Shown: positions 9,703 through 18,761 of the stretch, piece after piece
Layout of the letters: every line of letters starts with the position of its first letter
Position numbering within the stretch: the first letter of the stretch is position 1
From: Pectobacterium sp. PL152
GTDB lineage: Bacteria; Pseudomonadota; Gammaproteobacteria; Enterobacterales; Enterobacteriaceae
Assembly: GCA_021907015.1 (NCBI GenBank)
Contig: CP091064.1
Location: 3,348,001-3,412,000 of the forward strand
Length of the DNA stretch: 64,000 nucleotides
Direction: 5' to 3'
The notes under the pieces: generated by a model
Told to the model about the DNA's origin: nothing
The model's input: the letters and a program-made list of their open reading frames with translations, nothing else
Databases searched by the model: none
Program-made: the position numbers and the translations under genes

Positions 9703-10593
9703 TTATTCAAGCTTCACATTCAATAAAGCCTTTTCTATCAGTTGCCCCAGCATGGCTCGTGCGTTATGAATCGCTTCGTTCTCAATCCCTTGCTTCAGTG
9801 TAATTCCAAGGTTCCCCGGCGATGGCAAAATACTCCCCATTATGTGGAGATTGTTGGGTATCCCGATACGAGTACGCACGGTAATGCCCAGTCCGGCCTG
9901 CACTGCGGCCCAGATACCGCTCAGGCTATGGCTGATAAATACCACTTTCCATGCAATGCCAGCCTGATCTAAGCAGGTGGTGGCTCGTGAACGCATCAGA
10001 CACGGGCTTTCAAACATCACCAGTGGTAAGGGTTCCCCCTGTGCCAGTAGCGTGTTGATGTCCAGATCCGGATGTTTTATCCACTCCAATTGGCACTGGT
10101 CGATAAGCCGGCCTTCTTGTGTGGTGTTATCCGGTTGCCACAGTAGTGCCATATCAAGTGCATTGTTATCAAGCGCAGTGAGCAGCGCCTGGTTACGATC
10201 TACTCGCGCAATAATCCGTAGCCCCGGATGGTGGCGTTTGAACTCGCCCAAAATATTGGGCATCAGCGACTCGCCAAAATCTTCCTGCATGCCAATGCGG
10301 ATCTCCCCCTGCAACAACTCACCTTTCACTGCTCGCTGTGCCTCATCATTCAGTGCCAGCAGGCGACGAGCATAGCCCATCAATATCTCGCCAGTATGGG
10401 TCAATACCAGGTGACGGCCCTGCTTTACCACCAGTTTGGCACCGCACTGTTGTTCCAACTTTTTTAGTTGAGCGCTTATCGCCGAGGTTGAGCGGCAAAG
10501 TCGTGTCGCAGCCAGTGCAAAGCTGCCGCACTCCATACCTGTCACAAAACTGCGTAGCGCATCGAGGTCAAGCGTCAGTGAAAGTTTGTCCAT
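9703..10593 (-). CDS. LysR-family transcriptional regulator
   Basis: 296 aa. N-terminal winged helix-turn-helix (about residues 8-68: LDALRSFVTGMECGSFALAA ... STSAISAQLKKLEQQCGAKL) followed by a LysR substrate-binding domain (GEIRIGMQEDFGESLMPNIL ... VQAGLGITVRTRIG). It is divergent from the CMD/DUF4865 pair with about 100 nt between starts, the usual LysR arrangement, so it probably controls that pair. Effector unknown. Two direct copies of TTCGGGATG, 31 bp apart (10607 and 10638), lie in the shared promoter and may be part of its site. Confidence 0.9.
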   Translation of the reverse strand: MDKLSLTLDLDALRSFVTGMECGSFALAATRLCRSTSAISAQLKKLEQQCGAKLVVKQGRHLVLTHTGEILMGYARRLLALNDEAQRAVKGELLQGEIRIGMQEDFGESLMPNILGEFKRHHPGLRIIARVDRNQALLTALDNNALDMALLWQPDNTTQEGRLIDQCQLEWIKHPDLDINTLLAQGEPLPLVMFESPCLMRSRATTCLDQAGIAWKVVFISHSLSGIWAAVQAGLGITVRTRIGIPNNLHIMGSILPSPGNLGITLKQGIENEAIHNARAMLGQLIEKALLNVKLE

Positions 10594-10693
10594 TTTCGTC
10601 CTGAAATTCGGGATGGTTGATTGAAAATAATTTGATTTTCGGGATGAAACTATCGCGCCAGAATTGCTCTACTGTCAATACGGAGAAAATACC

Positions 10694-11029
10694 ATGGCGA
10701 AATCGCTCGATCGTGAAACGTTGGCCCGCGTCGCACCGAAACTGGCCGAACTGAGCATAGACACACTGTTTAATGATATTTGGAAACGTGAAACGCTTTC
10801 CCCGCGCGAGCGTAGCCTGATCACACTGGGTGCCCTGACGGCACAAGGGCGCGTGCAGCAGCTTCCTTGGCATATCAACTTTGCTCAGCAAAATGGGTTA
10901 ACCCGTGAAGAGATCGTTGAAGTTTTCACTCATCTGGCATTTTACGCAGGCTGGCCAGCGGCAGTTTCCGCACTCGGTTGTTTGGAGGATTGTGGCAACG
11001 GGCAGATGTTGTCGGAGGAGAGATTATGA
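10694..11029 (+). CDS. Carboxymuconolactone decarboxylase (CMD) family protein
   Basis: 111 aa all-helical CMD-fold protein. Typical elements are the N-terminal LARVAPKLAEL, SPRERSLITLGALTAQGR, and the conserved LPWHINFAQQNGLTREEIVEVFTHLAFYAGWPAAVSALG. The CxxC redox pair of AhpD-type members is absent, so an isomerase/decarboxylase-like role or none can be proposed, but the substrate is unknown. Start chosen at ATG 10694 behind CGGAGA. Its stop overlaps the next gene's ATG (ATGA at 11026), so the two are translationally coupled. Confidence 0.88.
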   Translation: MAKSLDRETLARVAPKLAELSIDTLFNDIWKRETLSPRERSLITLGALTAQGRVQQLPWHINFAQQNGLTREEIVEVFTHLAFYAGWPAAVSALGCLEDCGNGQMLSEERL

Positions 11030-11529
11030 TTGTAATGCAATACCGTTTTACTCTGCCAGCCGACTACGACATGGCCATCATCGAGGCGCGTATTGCGCAG
11101 AACGGTGCGAAACTGAATGGCTTTCCCGGCTTACTGTTTAAGACCTACCTCATTTCCCTGCGTGATGACGCTTTTTGTGATGAAAACGGTTATGCCCCTC
11201 TCTATGTATGGAAAAATGCTGAAGCGATGGCGGCGTTTTTGCAGAGCCCTGGCTTCAAAATGCTGACGTTGGATTTTGGCTGGCCGCAGATCGATACGTG
11301 GCTGACGCTACGTCTTCCAGCCATTGATGAGGTAAGCAACGCGACCTGGTTGTCGATGACAAAGCAGCATATTGACGCGCATAGCGATCTGGCGTCGCTG
11401 ACATTAGATGGGCAGCTTTGCGCATGGGATGTCAGTCGTTGGCAAACATTAAAGGTTAGCTTTGGTGATGCGCCGCAGGCTGGCCGAGAGAATTTCCGTA
11501 TTGGATATGTTGCAAGTGAAATGTGGTGA
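11026..11529 (+). CDS. DUF4865-family protein
   Basis: 167 aa cytoplasmic protein recognised as DUF4865 by its start (MIVMQYRFTLPADYDMAIIE) and the FPGLLFKTYLIS, YAPLYVWKNAEAMAAFL and FGWPQIDTWL segments. The middle region resembles an alpha/beta-barrel dimeric fold of monooxygenase or muconolactone-isomerase type, in keeping with its coupling to a CMD protein. No enzymatic activity is known to me. It is the second gene of a LysR-controlled pair. Confidence 0.8.
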   Translation: MIVMQYRFTLPADYDMAIIEARIAQNGAKLNGFPGLLFKTYLISLRDDAFCDENGYAPLYVWKNAEAMAAFLQSPGFKMLTLDFGWPQIDTWLTLRLPAIDEVSNATWLSMTKQHIDAHSDLASLTLDGQLCAWDVSRWQTLKVSFGDAPQAGRENFRIGYVASEMW

Positions 11530-11829
11530 CTACTTGTCAGTGCACCGCCTAGACAACACCAGCCCCTCGTGCATCATTGCCTGAGATAATTACTGTAAAA
11601 GGCTGGTGTTAGAATAGCGTTCTATTCACCTCTTTTTACTGAGCAAGGGTCATAACGCCGTTTATGGCTCTTAATGGTTTTTGGCGGGATTCTAGGGTGC
11701 CGGCCCCTCTGCTAAGCAAAAAAGCGGCTATCGCATAATGAAATAGCCGCTTTTAATCAACATATTCGCTTAACAGGCCAGTATAAGACCTAAGTGTTAG
11801 ACCTTTTCTATACGTTACTTAATTGTATG
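11530..11829. other. Intergenic stretch between DUF4865 gene and rimI
   Basis: No coding region seen. It holds a short hairpin near 11611 (GAATAG / CTATTC, followed further on by CTCTTTTTAC) that could end the CMD-DUF4865 transcript, and the convergent terminator at 11718-11754. Confidence 0.6.
11718..11754. terminator. Bidirectional terminator between DUF4865 gene and rimI
   Basis: AAAAGCGGCTAT / ATAGCCGCTTTT, a perfect 12-bp stem with A and T runs on the outside of each arm, so it can work on both strands. It separates the plus-strand CMD-DUF4865 pair from the minus-strand holD-rimI pair. Confidence 0.85.
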
Positions 11830-12273
11830 TTAACCGAGCGGTAGCGCCATGAGAATCGCGTCTTCTCTACCTTGTGCCGTAGGGTAATAATCACGGCGCA
11901 CGGAGACTTCGTTGAATCCCAGACTCTCATAAAGCGCGATGGCGCGTGCGTTTGACTCACGGACTTCCAGCCACAGCGTGAGAATTCCGCGTCGCTCCAT
12001 TTCGTCGATCAGGTGTTCCAACAGTTGGCGACCCAAGCCCTGACGCTGGTAGTCGGGGTGCACGGCGATGTTGAACAGCGTCGCTTCATCCAGCACAACT
12101 TGTGTGATGGCGTAAGCGGCAAGCTGACCGTCATGGCTCAGTTTGATGTTGAAATAACGTTCCCCCTGATTGCTGACAAACGTTTTTTCCGTCCACGGGA
12201 AAGCATGGCTGGCCTGTTCTATTTTAAAGGCTTGCGCCAGGTCAGCTGGCGTCAGAGAAGATATCGTGTTCAT
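11830..12273 (-). CDS. rimI: Ribosomal protein S18 alanine N-acetyltransferase
   Basis: GNAT enzyme that acetylates the N-terminal alanine of ribosomal protein S18. 147 aa from MNTISSLTPADL, in line with E. coli RimI (148 aa). The acetyl-CoA motif is VHPDYQRQGLGRQLLEHLI, and the C-terminal LWLEVRESNARAIALYESLGF ... RRDYYPT is typical. The start at 12273 lies 32 nt inside the end of holD, the same overlapping arrangement as in E. coli. Confidence 0.97.
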   Translation of the reverse strand: MNTISSLTPADLAQAFKIEQASHAFPWTEKTFVSNQGERYFNIKLSHDGQLAAYAITQVVLDEATLFNIAVHPDYQRQGLGRQLLEHLIDEMERRGILTLWLEVRESNARAIALYESLGFNEVSVRRDYYPTAQGREDAILMALPLG

Positions 12274-12655
12274 GTTCACAGATCTGTTGCCACAGCGCCC
12301 GTTTGGCGTCGGCATTTTGATAAAGTTCGGAAAGCAGAGGGCTGGAAAGCTGAACGCCCTGTAGCGCAATCGGCTCTTCAATACCCAACCGCCAGCTATG
12401 GCAGCGTACGTCGGCGGGCAGCATCTCGATCTGCTGCGGCGTCAGGCGATAGGCTTGTGCGGGCGTCAGTGCCAGACTGTGCAGGACATCGGCCAGCAGC
12501 GGTTCATCATCGGCCAGCGGCTCGGCGGAGACGATCACCAGACGCACCTGTGCGGGCAGACTGACGGCGATTTCGCCTTGCAGCACCGTCGGGCGACGCA
12601 GCGTCCACTGCGTAATCCCCAGTTGCTGTAGCAGCCTGTCACGTCTTGATTCCAT
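12242..12655 (-). CDS. holD: DNA polymerase III psi subunit
   Basis: 137 aa; psi bridges the clamp-loader complex to chi and to SSB during replication. The N-terminal MESRRDRLLQQLGITQWTLRRP, which contacts chi, and the VRLVIVSAE... and ADVLHSLALTPAQAY segments match the enterobacterial protein. Its 3' end overlaps rimI. It is divergent from rsmC with about 160 nt between them, as in E. coli. Confidence 0.95.
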   Translation of the reverse strand: MESRRDRLLQQLGITQWTLRRPTVLQGEIAVSLPAQVRLVIVSAEPLADDEPLLADVLHSLALTPAQAYRLTPQQIEMLPADVRCHSWRLGIEEPIALQGVQLSSPLLSELYQNADAKRALWQQICEHEHDIFSDAS

Positions 12656-12814
12656 GCGTTATCCTGTCTGGCGGGCGAGAAAATGATTCGTGCCTATGCT
12701 AACAAACCCCGTCAGGCTGCGCCAACGTCGGCGTGGTTATTTCCTCTGCGCGCTGCAACTTCGGGGACGAAGCGTATATAATCCCCCGCTCAATGATTAA
12801 GGAGCCGTAGCCTG

Positions 12815-13861
12815 ATGTCCGCATTAACCCCCGCCAGTGAAGTTATACTGCGCCATAGCGATGAATTTCTCTCACGCCGCGTTCTGTTTGCCGGTGATTT
12901 GCAGGATACCCTGCCTGCGCAATTTGAGGCGGCGTCAGTGCGTGTCCACTGCAACCAATATCACCACTGGCAGCAGATGACAAAGCCGCTTGGCGAGAAT
13001 GCGCAATTCGGTCTGGTGGCGGATGCGGCGCTGGTGGCGGATAGCGACACGCTGATTTATTACTGGCCGAAGAGCAAACAGGAAGCGGAATTCCAGCTGC
13101 GTAATCTGCTGTCCCTGCTGCCGGTTGGCGCGGAGATCTTCGTGGTTGGGGAAAACCGCAGCGGCGTGCGCAGCGCCGAAACCGTGCTGTCTGACTTTGT
13201 TGAGCTGGTGAAAATCGACAGCGCGCGTCGCTGCGGGCTTTACCATGGTCGGATTGATAAGCAGGCCAGCTTCACGCTGGATGACTGGTGGGACGAGTAT
13301 GTGACGGACGGTGTGACCGTCAAAACGCTTCCGGGCGTCTTCAGTCGTGATGACCTGGATCCGGGTAGCCGACTGCTGCTGTCTACGTTTGAACCGCATA
13401 TGAAAGGTAAAGTGCTGGATATCGCCTGCGGTGCGGGCGTGCTGGCATCGGTACTGGCGAAACAGTCGCCGAAAATCCGCCTGACGTTGAGCGATGTCAG
13501 CGCGGCGGCGGTGGAGTCCAGCAAAGCTACGCTGGCGGCGAATGCATTGGAAGGCGAGGTGATTGCGAGCAACGTCTATTCCGACATTAATGGCCGCTTC
13601 GATATGATCGTCTCCAATCCGCCGTTCCACGACGGCTTACAGACCAGTCTGCAAGCCGCGGAAATGCTGATTCGTGGCGCGGTAACCCATCTGCCGGTTG
13701 GCGGGCAGCTACGCATCGTTGCGAACGCCTTCCTGCCGTATCCGGCGCTGTTAGATGCCGCCTTTGGCAGCCATGAAGTGCTGGCGCAGACCGGGCGCTT
13801 CAAGGTGTACCAGGCCACTGTTGGTCGTCCGCCGCGCACAGGCAGTAAAGGTCGTCGGTAA
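12815..13861 (+). CDS. rsmC: 16S rRNA (guanine-1207-N2)-methyltransferase
   Basis: S-adenosylmethionine-dependent enzyme that methylates G1207 of 16S rRNA in the 30S subunit. 348 aa, with a degenerate N-terminal methyltransferase-like domain and a functional C-terminal one. SAM site [16 protein letters not shown] at about residue 200, catalytic motif [10 protein letters not shown] at about 267. An AAGGAG site precedes ATG 12815. Frame is intact. Confidence 0.97.
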   Translation: MSALTPASEVILRHSDEFLSRRVLFAGDLQDTLPAQFEAASVRVHCNQYHHWQQMTKPLGENAQFGLVADAALVADSDTLIYYWPKSKQEAEFQLRNLLSLLPVGAEIFVVGENRSGVRSAETVLSDFVELVKIDSARRCGLYHGRIDKQASFTLDDWWDEYVTDGVTVKTLPGVFSRDDLDPGSRLLLSTFEPHMKGKVLDIACGAGVLASVLAKQSPKIRLTLSDVSAAAVESSKATLAANALEGEVIASNVYSDINGRFDMIVSNPPFHDGLQTSLQAAEMLIRGAVTHLPVGGQLRIVANAFLPYPALLDAAFGSHEVLAQTGRFKVYQATVGRPPRTGSKGRR

Positions 13862-13867
13862 TCCCAA

Positions 13868-14858
<991 letters not shown>

Positions 14859-14970
14859 TGTCATCTTCCTCATTTCGTTGGCAGTGAAAGCAGTCTGGTT
14901 GTTTATCTAAAAAGATAAATACCGCTTTTTATGCAACACTATTCAAAAATAACCAACAATGGTGGCGGTG

Positions 14971-15876
14971 ATGGATCATATTCAGGCGATGCGGGTTTTT
15001 GTGCGTATTGTCGAACTGGGTAGCTTCAGCCGTGCGGCGGAACGGCTGGCGCTACCGCGTGCAACGGTGAGCAACACGATCAAACAGCTTGAAGGGCGGC
15101 TGGGAGTACGTTTGCTACAACGCACGACTCGTCAAGTACAGATCACCGATGAAGGACGCGTTTATTATGAACGCTGCCTGCAATTGCTTGCGGAAATTGA
15201 AGAGATCGACACGCTATTCACGCAGCAAAAACAGCAGCCCGTTGGTAAAGTGCGGGTGGATATGCCGCACTCGCTGGCGCGAGAGATCGTCGTTCCGGCG
15301 CTGGGGGATTTTTATGCGCGTTATCCGCAGGTGACGTTGATGCTAAGCGCCAACGATGCGGCGATTAATGTGCTGCGTGAAGGCGTCGACTGTGTGCTGC
15401 GCGCCTGGCAGACGGACGACGAGACGCTGGCGACCCGCCATTTGCCGTCAATGCCGCAGATTACCTGTGCGTCGGCCGATTATCTGGCGCGCTACGGCGT
15501 GCCGCGTTCGCTTGATGACCTGTCGGGGCATCATATGGTCGGCTATTTCTCTCTGCGTACTGAACACCATTATCCGCTGGAATTTATGCTGGGTGATGAG
15601 TGCATTACGCGTATGTTGCCCGGTACGTTGCAGGTCAACGGCACCGATGCCTACATTGCCAGCGCCCGTGCCGGACTGGGGATTATTCAGGCGCCGCGTC
15701 GCGGTTTACGCCCATTTCTGGAAAGCGGGGAACTGGTAGAGATCCTGCCGGAAATACCGCCGCCTGCGATGCCGCTTTATGTGATGTATGCACCTGGCCG
15801 TTTTCTCGCACCGCGGATTCGGGTGTTTATAGAATGGCTCGATGAACTCTTTACGCACAGCGCCGCAGCGAGATGA
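14971..15876 (+). CDS. LysR-family transcriptional regulator
   Basis: 301 aa from MDHIQAMRVFVRIVELGSFS, the usual start for this subgroup; an in-frame ATG at 14959 would add four residues. N-terminal helix-turn-helix (RAAERLALPRATVSNTIKQL) and substrate-binding domain, with the C-terminal GLGIIQAPRRGLRPFLESGEL common in regulators of adjacent oxidoreductases. Divergently arranged to the aldo/keto reductase with about 110 nt between starts, so it likely controls that gene. Confidence 0.9.
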   Translation: MDHIQAMRVFVRIVELGSFSRAAERLALPRATVSNTIKQLEGRLGVRLLQRTTRQVQITDEGRVYYERCLQLLAEIEEIDTLFTQQKQQPVGKVRVDMPHSLAREIVVPALGDFYARYPQVTLMLSANDAAINVLREGVDCVLRAWQTDDETLATRHLPSMPQITCASADYLARYGVPRSLDDLSGHHMVGYFSLRTEHHYPLEFMLGDECITRMLPGTLQVNGTDAYIASARAGLGIIQAPRRGLRPFLESGELVEILPEIPPPAMPLYVMYAPGRFLAPRIRVFIEWLDELFTHSAAAR

Positions 15877-15917
15877 TGATTTTTGCAGCAAACCCCGCAT
15901 TCCAGAGGAAATAATCA

Positions 15918-15945
15918 TTGACGTGAACGTGAAAACCTCTAGAAT
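15918..15945 (+). promoter_or_regulatory. Sigma-70 promoter of the tRNA-Leu array
   Basis: TTGACG, 16-bp spacer, TAGAAT (15940-15945), followed by a GC-rich discriminator TCGCCCCC of the kind found in stringently controlled stable-RNA promoters. It lies 34 nt before the first tRNA. Confidence 0.75.
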
Positions 15946-15979
15946 TCGCCCCCGTAGTGATATTGCGTAAAGCAGTGTT

Positions 15980-16066
15980 GCGAAGGTGGCGGAATTGGTA
16001 GACGCGCTAGCTTCAGGTGTTAGTGTTCTTACGGACGTGAGGGTTCAAGTCCCTCTCTTCGCACCA
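15980..16066 (+). tRNA. tRNA-Leu (CAG), copy 1
   Basis: 87 nt including encoded CCA. Acceptor GCGAAGG pairs with CTTCGC; class II long variable arm; anticodon loop TTCAGGT with anticodon CAG; T arm GGGTTCAAGTCCC. Very similar to the E. coli leuPQTV tRNAs. Confidence 0.97.
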
Positions 16067-16139
16067 ACATCACTACGATGGTTTTCGTTTGTCGAACCGA
16101 AGCAGTAAATCAGTATTGCATGAGCAGCATGGCAGAATT

Positions 16140-16226
16140 GCGAAGGTGGCGGAATTGGTAGACGCGCTAGCTTCAGGTGTTAGTGTTCTTACGGACGTGA
16201 GGGTTCAAGTCCCTCTCTTCGCACCA
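16140..16226 (+). tRNA. tRNA-Leu (CAG), copy 2
   Basis: Identical to copy 1 over all 87 nt, 73 nt downstream. Encodes its own CCA end. Confidence 0.97.
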
Positions 16227-16305
16227 TGTCATGATAGCTTTAACGCATAAAGCTGATTTTCCGCATAAAGCAGTCTTACTGCATAAGACAAACAACGTTC
16301 TCAGT

Positions 16306-16392
16306 GCGAAGGTGGCGGAATTGGTAGACGCGCTAGCTTCAGGTGTTAGTGTCCTTACGGACGTGAGGGTTCAAGTCCCTCTCTTCGCACCA
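16306..16392 (+). tRNA. tRNA-Leu (CAG), copy 3
   Basis: Same as copies 1 and 2 except one base in the variable arm (GTCCTTACGGAC in place of GTTCTTACGGAC), which turns a G-U pair into G-C. It is the last of the tandem array. Confidence 0.97.
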
Positions 16393-16526
16393 CAGATTTA
16401 TTCTGTATCTTCCTGATTTTCCTCCCTGTTTATTCTATTGTATCCCATTTTTGGTTATACCGTTTTCCGCGTTTATTTGCGATTCTGGTTTTGTGTACTA
16501 TTTCACACTGACTTATCCACGTTTAT

Positions 16527-16820
16527 TTACAGTGTTGTCAGGTTAAACGTGACGGACAGCGCCGCTAAGCCACCACCAGCCAACGCAACACAGGACGGCA
16601 GCAGTAAATAGTGGCGTAAGCGTTGATGGAACAGCATGACAAGCGTCGCCAGCAGGGCGATGGCGATAATCACTTTTAGGTGCGTCAGGTTCAGATTGAG
16701 CAGCGCCAGTAGTGGCATGATGGCACAAGGCAACAGCACGCCCCAGGCACTGGACAGATGCTTCCCCATACACCAGCTCACACCCCATAGCCCGCAGGCT
16801 GTGATCATTGCTGTTAGCAT
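16527..16820 (-). CDS. DUF1435-like small membrane protein
   Basis: 97 aa, almost wholly hydrophobic with three to four predicted membrane segments (MITACGLWGVSWCMG, AWGVLLPCAIMPLLALLNL, VIIAIALLATLVMLF, YLLLPSCVALAGGGLAAL). WGVLLPC and the HQRLRHYLLLPSCVALAGG stretch recall the DUF1435 family of enterobacteria, which has no known function. ATG 16820 is preceded by GGGTGG. It stands alone between the tRNA array and budR, in the same direction as budR. Confidence 0.7.
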   Translation of the reverse strand: MLTAMITACGLWGVSWCMGKHLSSAWGVLLPCAIMPLLALLNLNLTHLKVIIAIALLATLVMLFHQRLRHYLLLPSCVALAGGGLAALSVTFNLTTL

Positions 16821-16926
16821 TTTTCCACCCGTCAAAAAGTGATAATGATAACTAATATCATATAAGAATTTATATCAATTACTAGCTTTTGACGAGCAGA
16901 TGGCCGGAATTTTCTCTATCACGGGG

Positions 16927-17829
16927 TTAATCGGGATGCTGGCCACTCAGATGCTGGCGTATCAGGTGGATCATATTCACGATAACGGGCGATCGTTCAT
17001 GTTTGCGCCAGATAGCCGCAATTTGTGTATGGATTTCAGGCATGCCTATATCGTGATAGGTCACGTTATCGGCCTTAATACAGGCGAGTGATTCCGGCAC
17101 CAGAGTAATGCCGAAGCCCGCCGCGACCATCCCGATCGTCGCCGTAAGCTGCGGGGCAAAGGGGCTGGGTCTGGGGCCATAGCCTGACAGATAGCAGGTG
17201 CGGATAATCATATCGTGTAGCCCCGGACACACCTCGCGTGGGAAAATAATCAGCGGCTCCTGACGCAACTCGCTGAGCGAAACCTGCGCTTTATGGCTAA
17301 GCGCATGCCCTGCGGGCAACACCAGTTTCATCGGCTCCTCAGCCAAAATTTCCCCGTTAATCTCATCACTGAGATCGCAAGGTAAACGCAGAAATGCGAT
17401 ATCGATATTGCGTTCTTGTAGCGCAGCAATGAGCGTTGCCGGATTTTCTTCCCTCGGTAGCGGTTGGACATGCGGATACTGCTGACAGTAACGATGCAGC
17501 AGGGCAAGCACCGTCGGGTGGAACATGGCCGACGGTGAGAAGCCCACGTTCAGGCTACCTTTCTCACCCCGCGCAATGCTTCTTGTCCGTGCGATGGCCG
17601 AATCGGTCAACTGCAAAATCTGACGAGCATCCTCATACAGCGCTTGTCCCGCTTCCGTCATTTCTACGCCGCGCGTCAGTCGCTTGAACAGCGGTGTCCC
17701 GATCTCCTGCTCGAATTTCTTGATTTGCTGGCTGAGAGGCGGCTGTGACATCCCCAGATTTTCTGCCGCACGCGTGAAATGCCGCGCTTGGGCAACGGCG
17801 ACAAAATAGCGCAGATAACGTAGCTCCAT
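16927..17829 (-). CDS. budR: LysR-family regulator of the acetoin genes
   Basis: 300 aa. N-terminal MELRYLRYFVAVAQARHFTR and helix-turn-helix GMSQPPLSQQIKKFEQEIGT match BudR/AlsR of Klebsiella and Serratia. The C-terminal effector domain includes GYGPRPSPFAPQLTATIGMV and AAGFGITLVPESL. It is divergent from budA with 128 nt between starts, the same layout as the Klebsiella bud operon, where BudR responds to acetate and activates budAB. Confidence 0.88.
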   Translation of the reverse strand: MELRYLRYFVAVAQARHFTRAAENLGMSQPPLSQQIKKFEQEIGTPLFKRLTRGVEMTEAGQALYEDARQILQLTDSAIARTRSIARGEKGSLNVGFSPSAMFHPTVLALLHRYCQQYPHVQPLPREENPATLIAALQERNIDIAFLRLPCDLSDEINGEILAEEPMKLVLPAGHALSHKAQVSLSELRQEPLIIFPREVCPGLHDMIIRTCYLSGYGPRPSPFAPQLTATIGMVAAGFGITLVPESLACIKADNVTYHDIGMPEIHTQIAAIWRKHERSPVIVNMIHLIRQHLSGQHPD

Positions 17830-17957
17830 TTACGTAACTCCATATGTTTCCGATCTTGAAATAGCCTTAATTGCATATTGAATTTTGTTCTCTCCCGCGT
17901 CAATCTTTATCTAAATATTAGTAATGTTTAAGTAATTGGTGCGGTGAGAAGGAACGT

Positions 17958-18740
17958 ATGAAAACGAATGTCAGTGAACAATCCTGTGAGGAAGCCTTTG
18001 CTAGCTATGCTTATGATTTTCGTCAGCAGCATGCAGACAGCGTTATTTATCAGACCTCATTAATGAGTGGGCTAATAAATGGCGTATACGAAGGTAGCCG
18101 AACGATGGCTGAATTACTGGAACATGGCGACTTTGGATTAGGAACATTTAATAGTTTGGATGGGGAACTGGTTGCGTTAAATAGCCAGATTTTCCAGCTG
18201 TTATCCGATGGCAGCGCGCGAGCGGCAAAGCCGGAGCAGAAAACGCCGTTCGCCGTAATGACGTTCTTTCGCCCGACGGAAACGATCCGTTTTGATCGCT
18301 GGACCTCGCGCGAAGACGTGCATCGCCAGATCGATGGGATTGTGGGAACGGATAATTTGTTCTGCGCGCTGCGGATTGACGGGAATTTTCGCTGTGTTGA
18401 AACCCGTACCGTCCCCCGGCAGTGCCGGCCTTATAAGCCGATGCAGGAAGCGGTTGAAGGACAACCGACATTTCATTTTGAGCACCGTAACGGCAGCGTT
18501 ATTGGTTTTCGTAGTCCAGCTTACACTCAGGGAATTAATGTCGCGGGTTACCACGAACATTTCATTACTGACGATCGCCAGGGCGGCGGCCATATTCTGA
18601 ATTATGACGTCGAACACGGCACGCTAACGTTTGGTGTGGTTGCCAAACTGATCATCGATCTGCCTCAGGATCGGGAATTTCTCAATGCCGATCTGTCTTC
18701 AGAAAACCTCAATAGCGTCATCAAGTCAGTAGAGAGCTAG
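17958..18740 (+). CDS. budA: Alpha-acetolactate decarboxylase
   Basis: Converts alpha-acetolactate to acetoin, the second step of the acetoin / 2,3-butanediol pathway that lets the cell avoid acid build-up during fermentation. 260 aa, the usual length. Zinc ligands are visible in GYHEHFITDD and GGHILNY, and the family start YQTSLMSGLINGVYEGSRTM is clear. The frame is intact. A GAGAAGGAACGT site precedes ATG 17958; budB follows after 21 nt. Confidence 0.97.
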   Translation: MKTNVSEQSCEEAFASYAYDFRQQHADSVIYQTSLMSGLINGVYEGSRTMAELLEHGDFGLGTFNSLDGELVALNSQIFQLLSDGSARAAKPEQKTPFAVMTFFRPTETIRFDRWTSREDVHRQIDGIVGTDNLFCALRIDGNFRCVETRTVPRQCRPYKPMQEAVEGQPTFHFEHRNGSVIGFRSPAYTQGINVAGYHEHFITDDRQGGGHILNYDVEHGTLTFGVVAKLIIDLPQDREFLNADLSSENLNSVIKSVES

Positions 18741-18761
18741 TCATTTCATCGGAGTCATGTC

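Noticed and set aside
15980-16392. tRNA-Leu array as integration site of an island
   Set aside because: No integrase gene and no partial tRNA direct repeat is visible downstream; flanking genes look like core genes.
15980-16392. Regular repeats suggesting a CRISPR array
   Set aside because: The three repeats are whole tRNA genes; no short-repeat/spacer arrays occur in the window.
16231-16416. 61-aa open frame over the third tRNA-Leu
   Set aside because: Most of it is translated tRNA sequence (KVAELVDALASG...), a known artefact.
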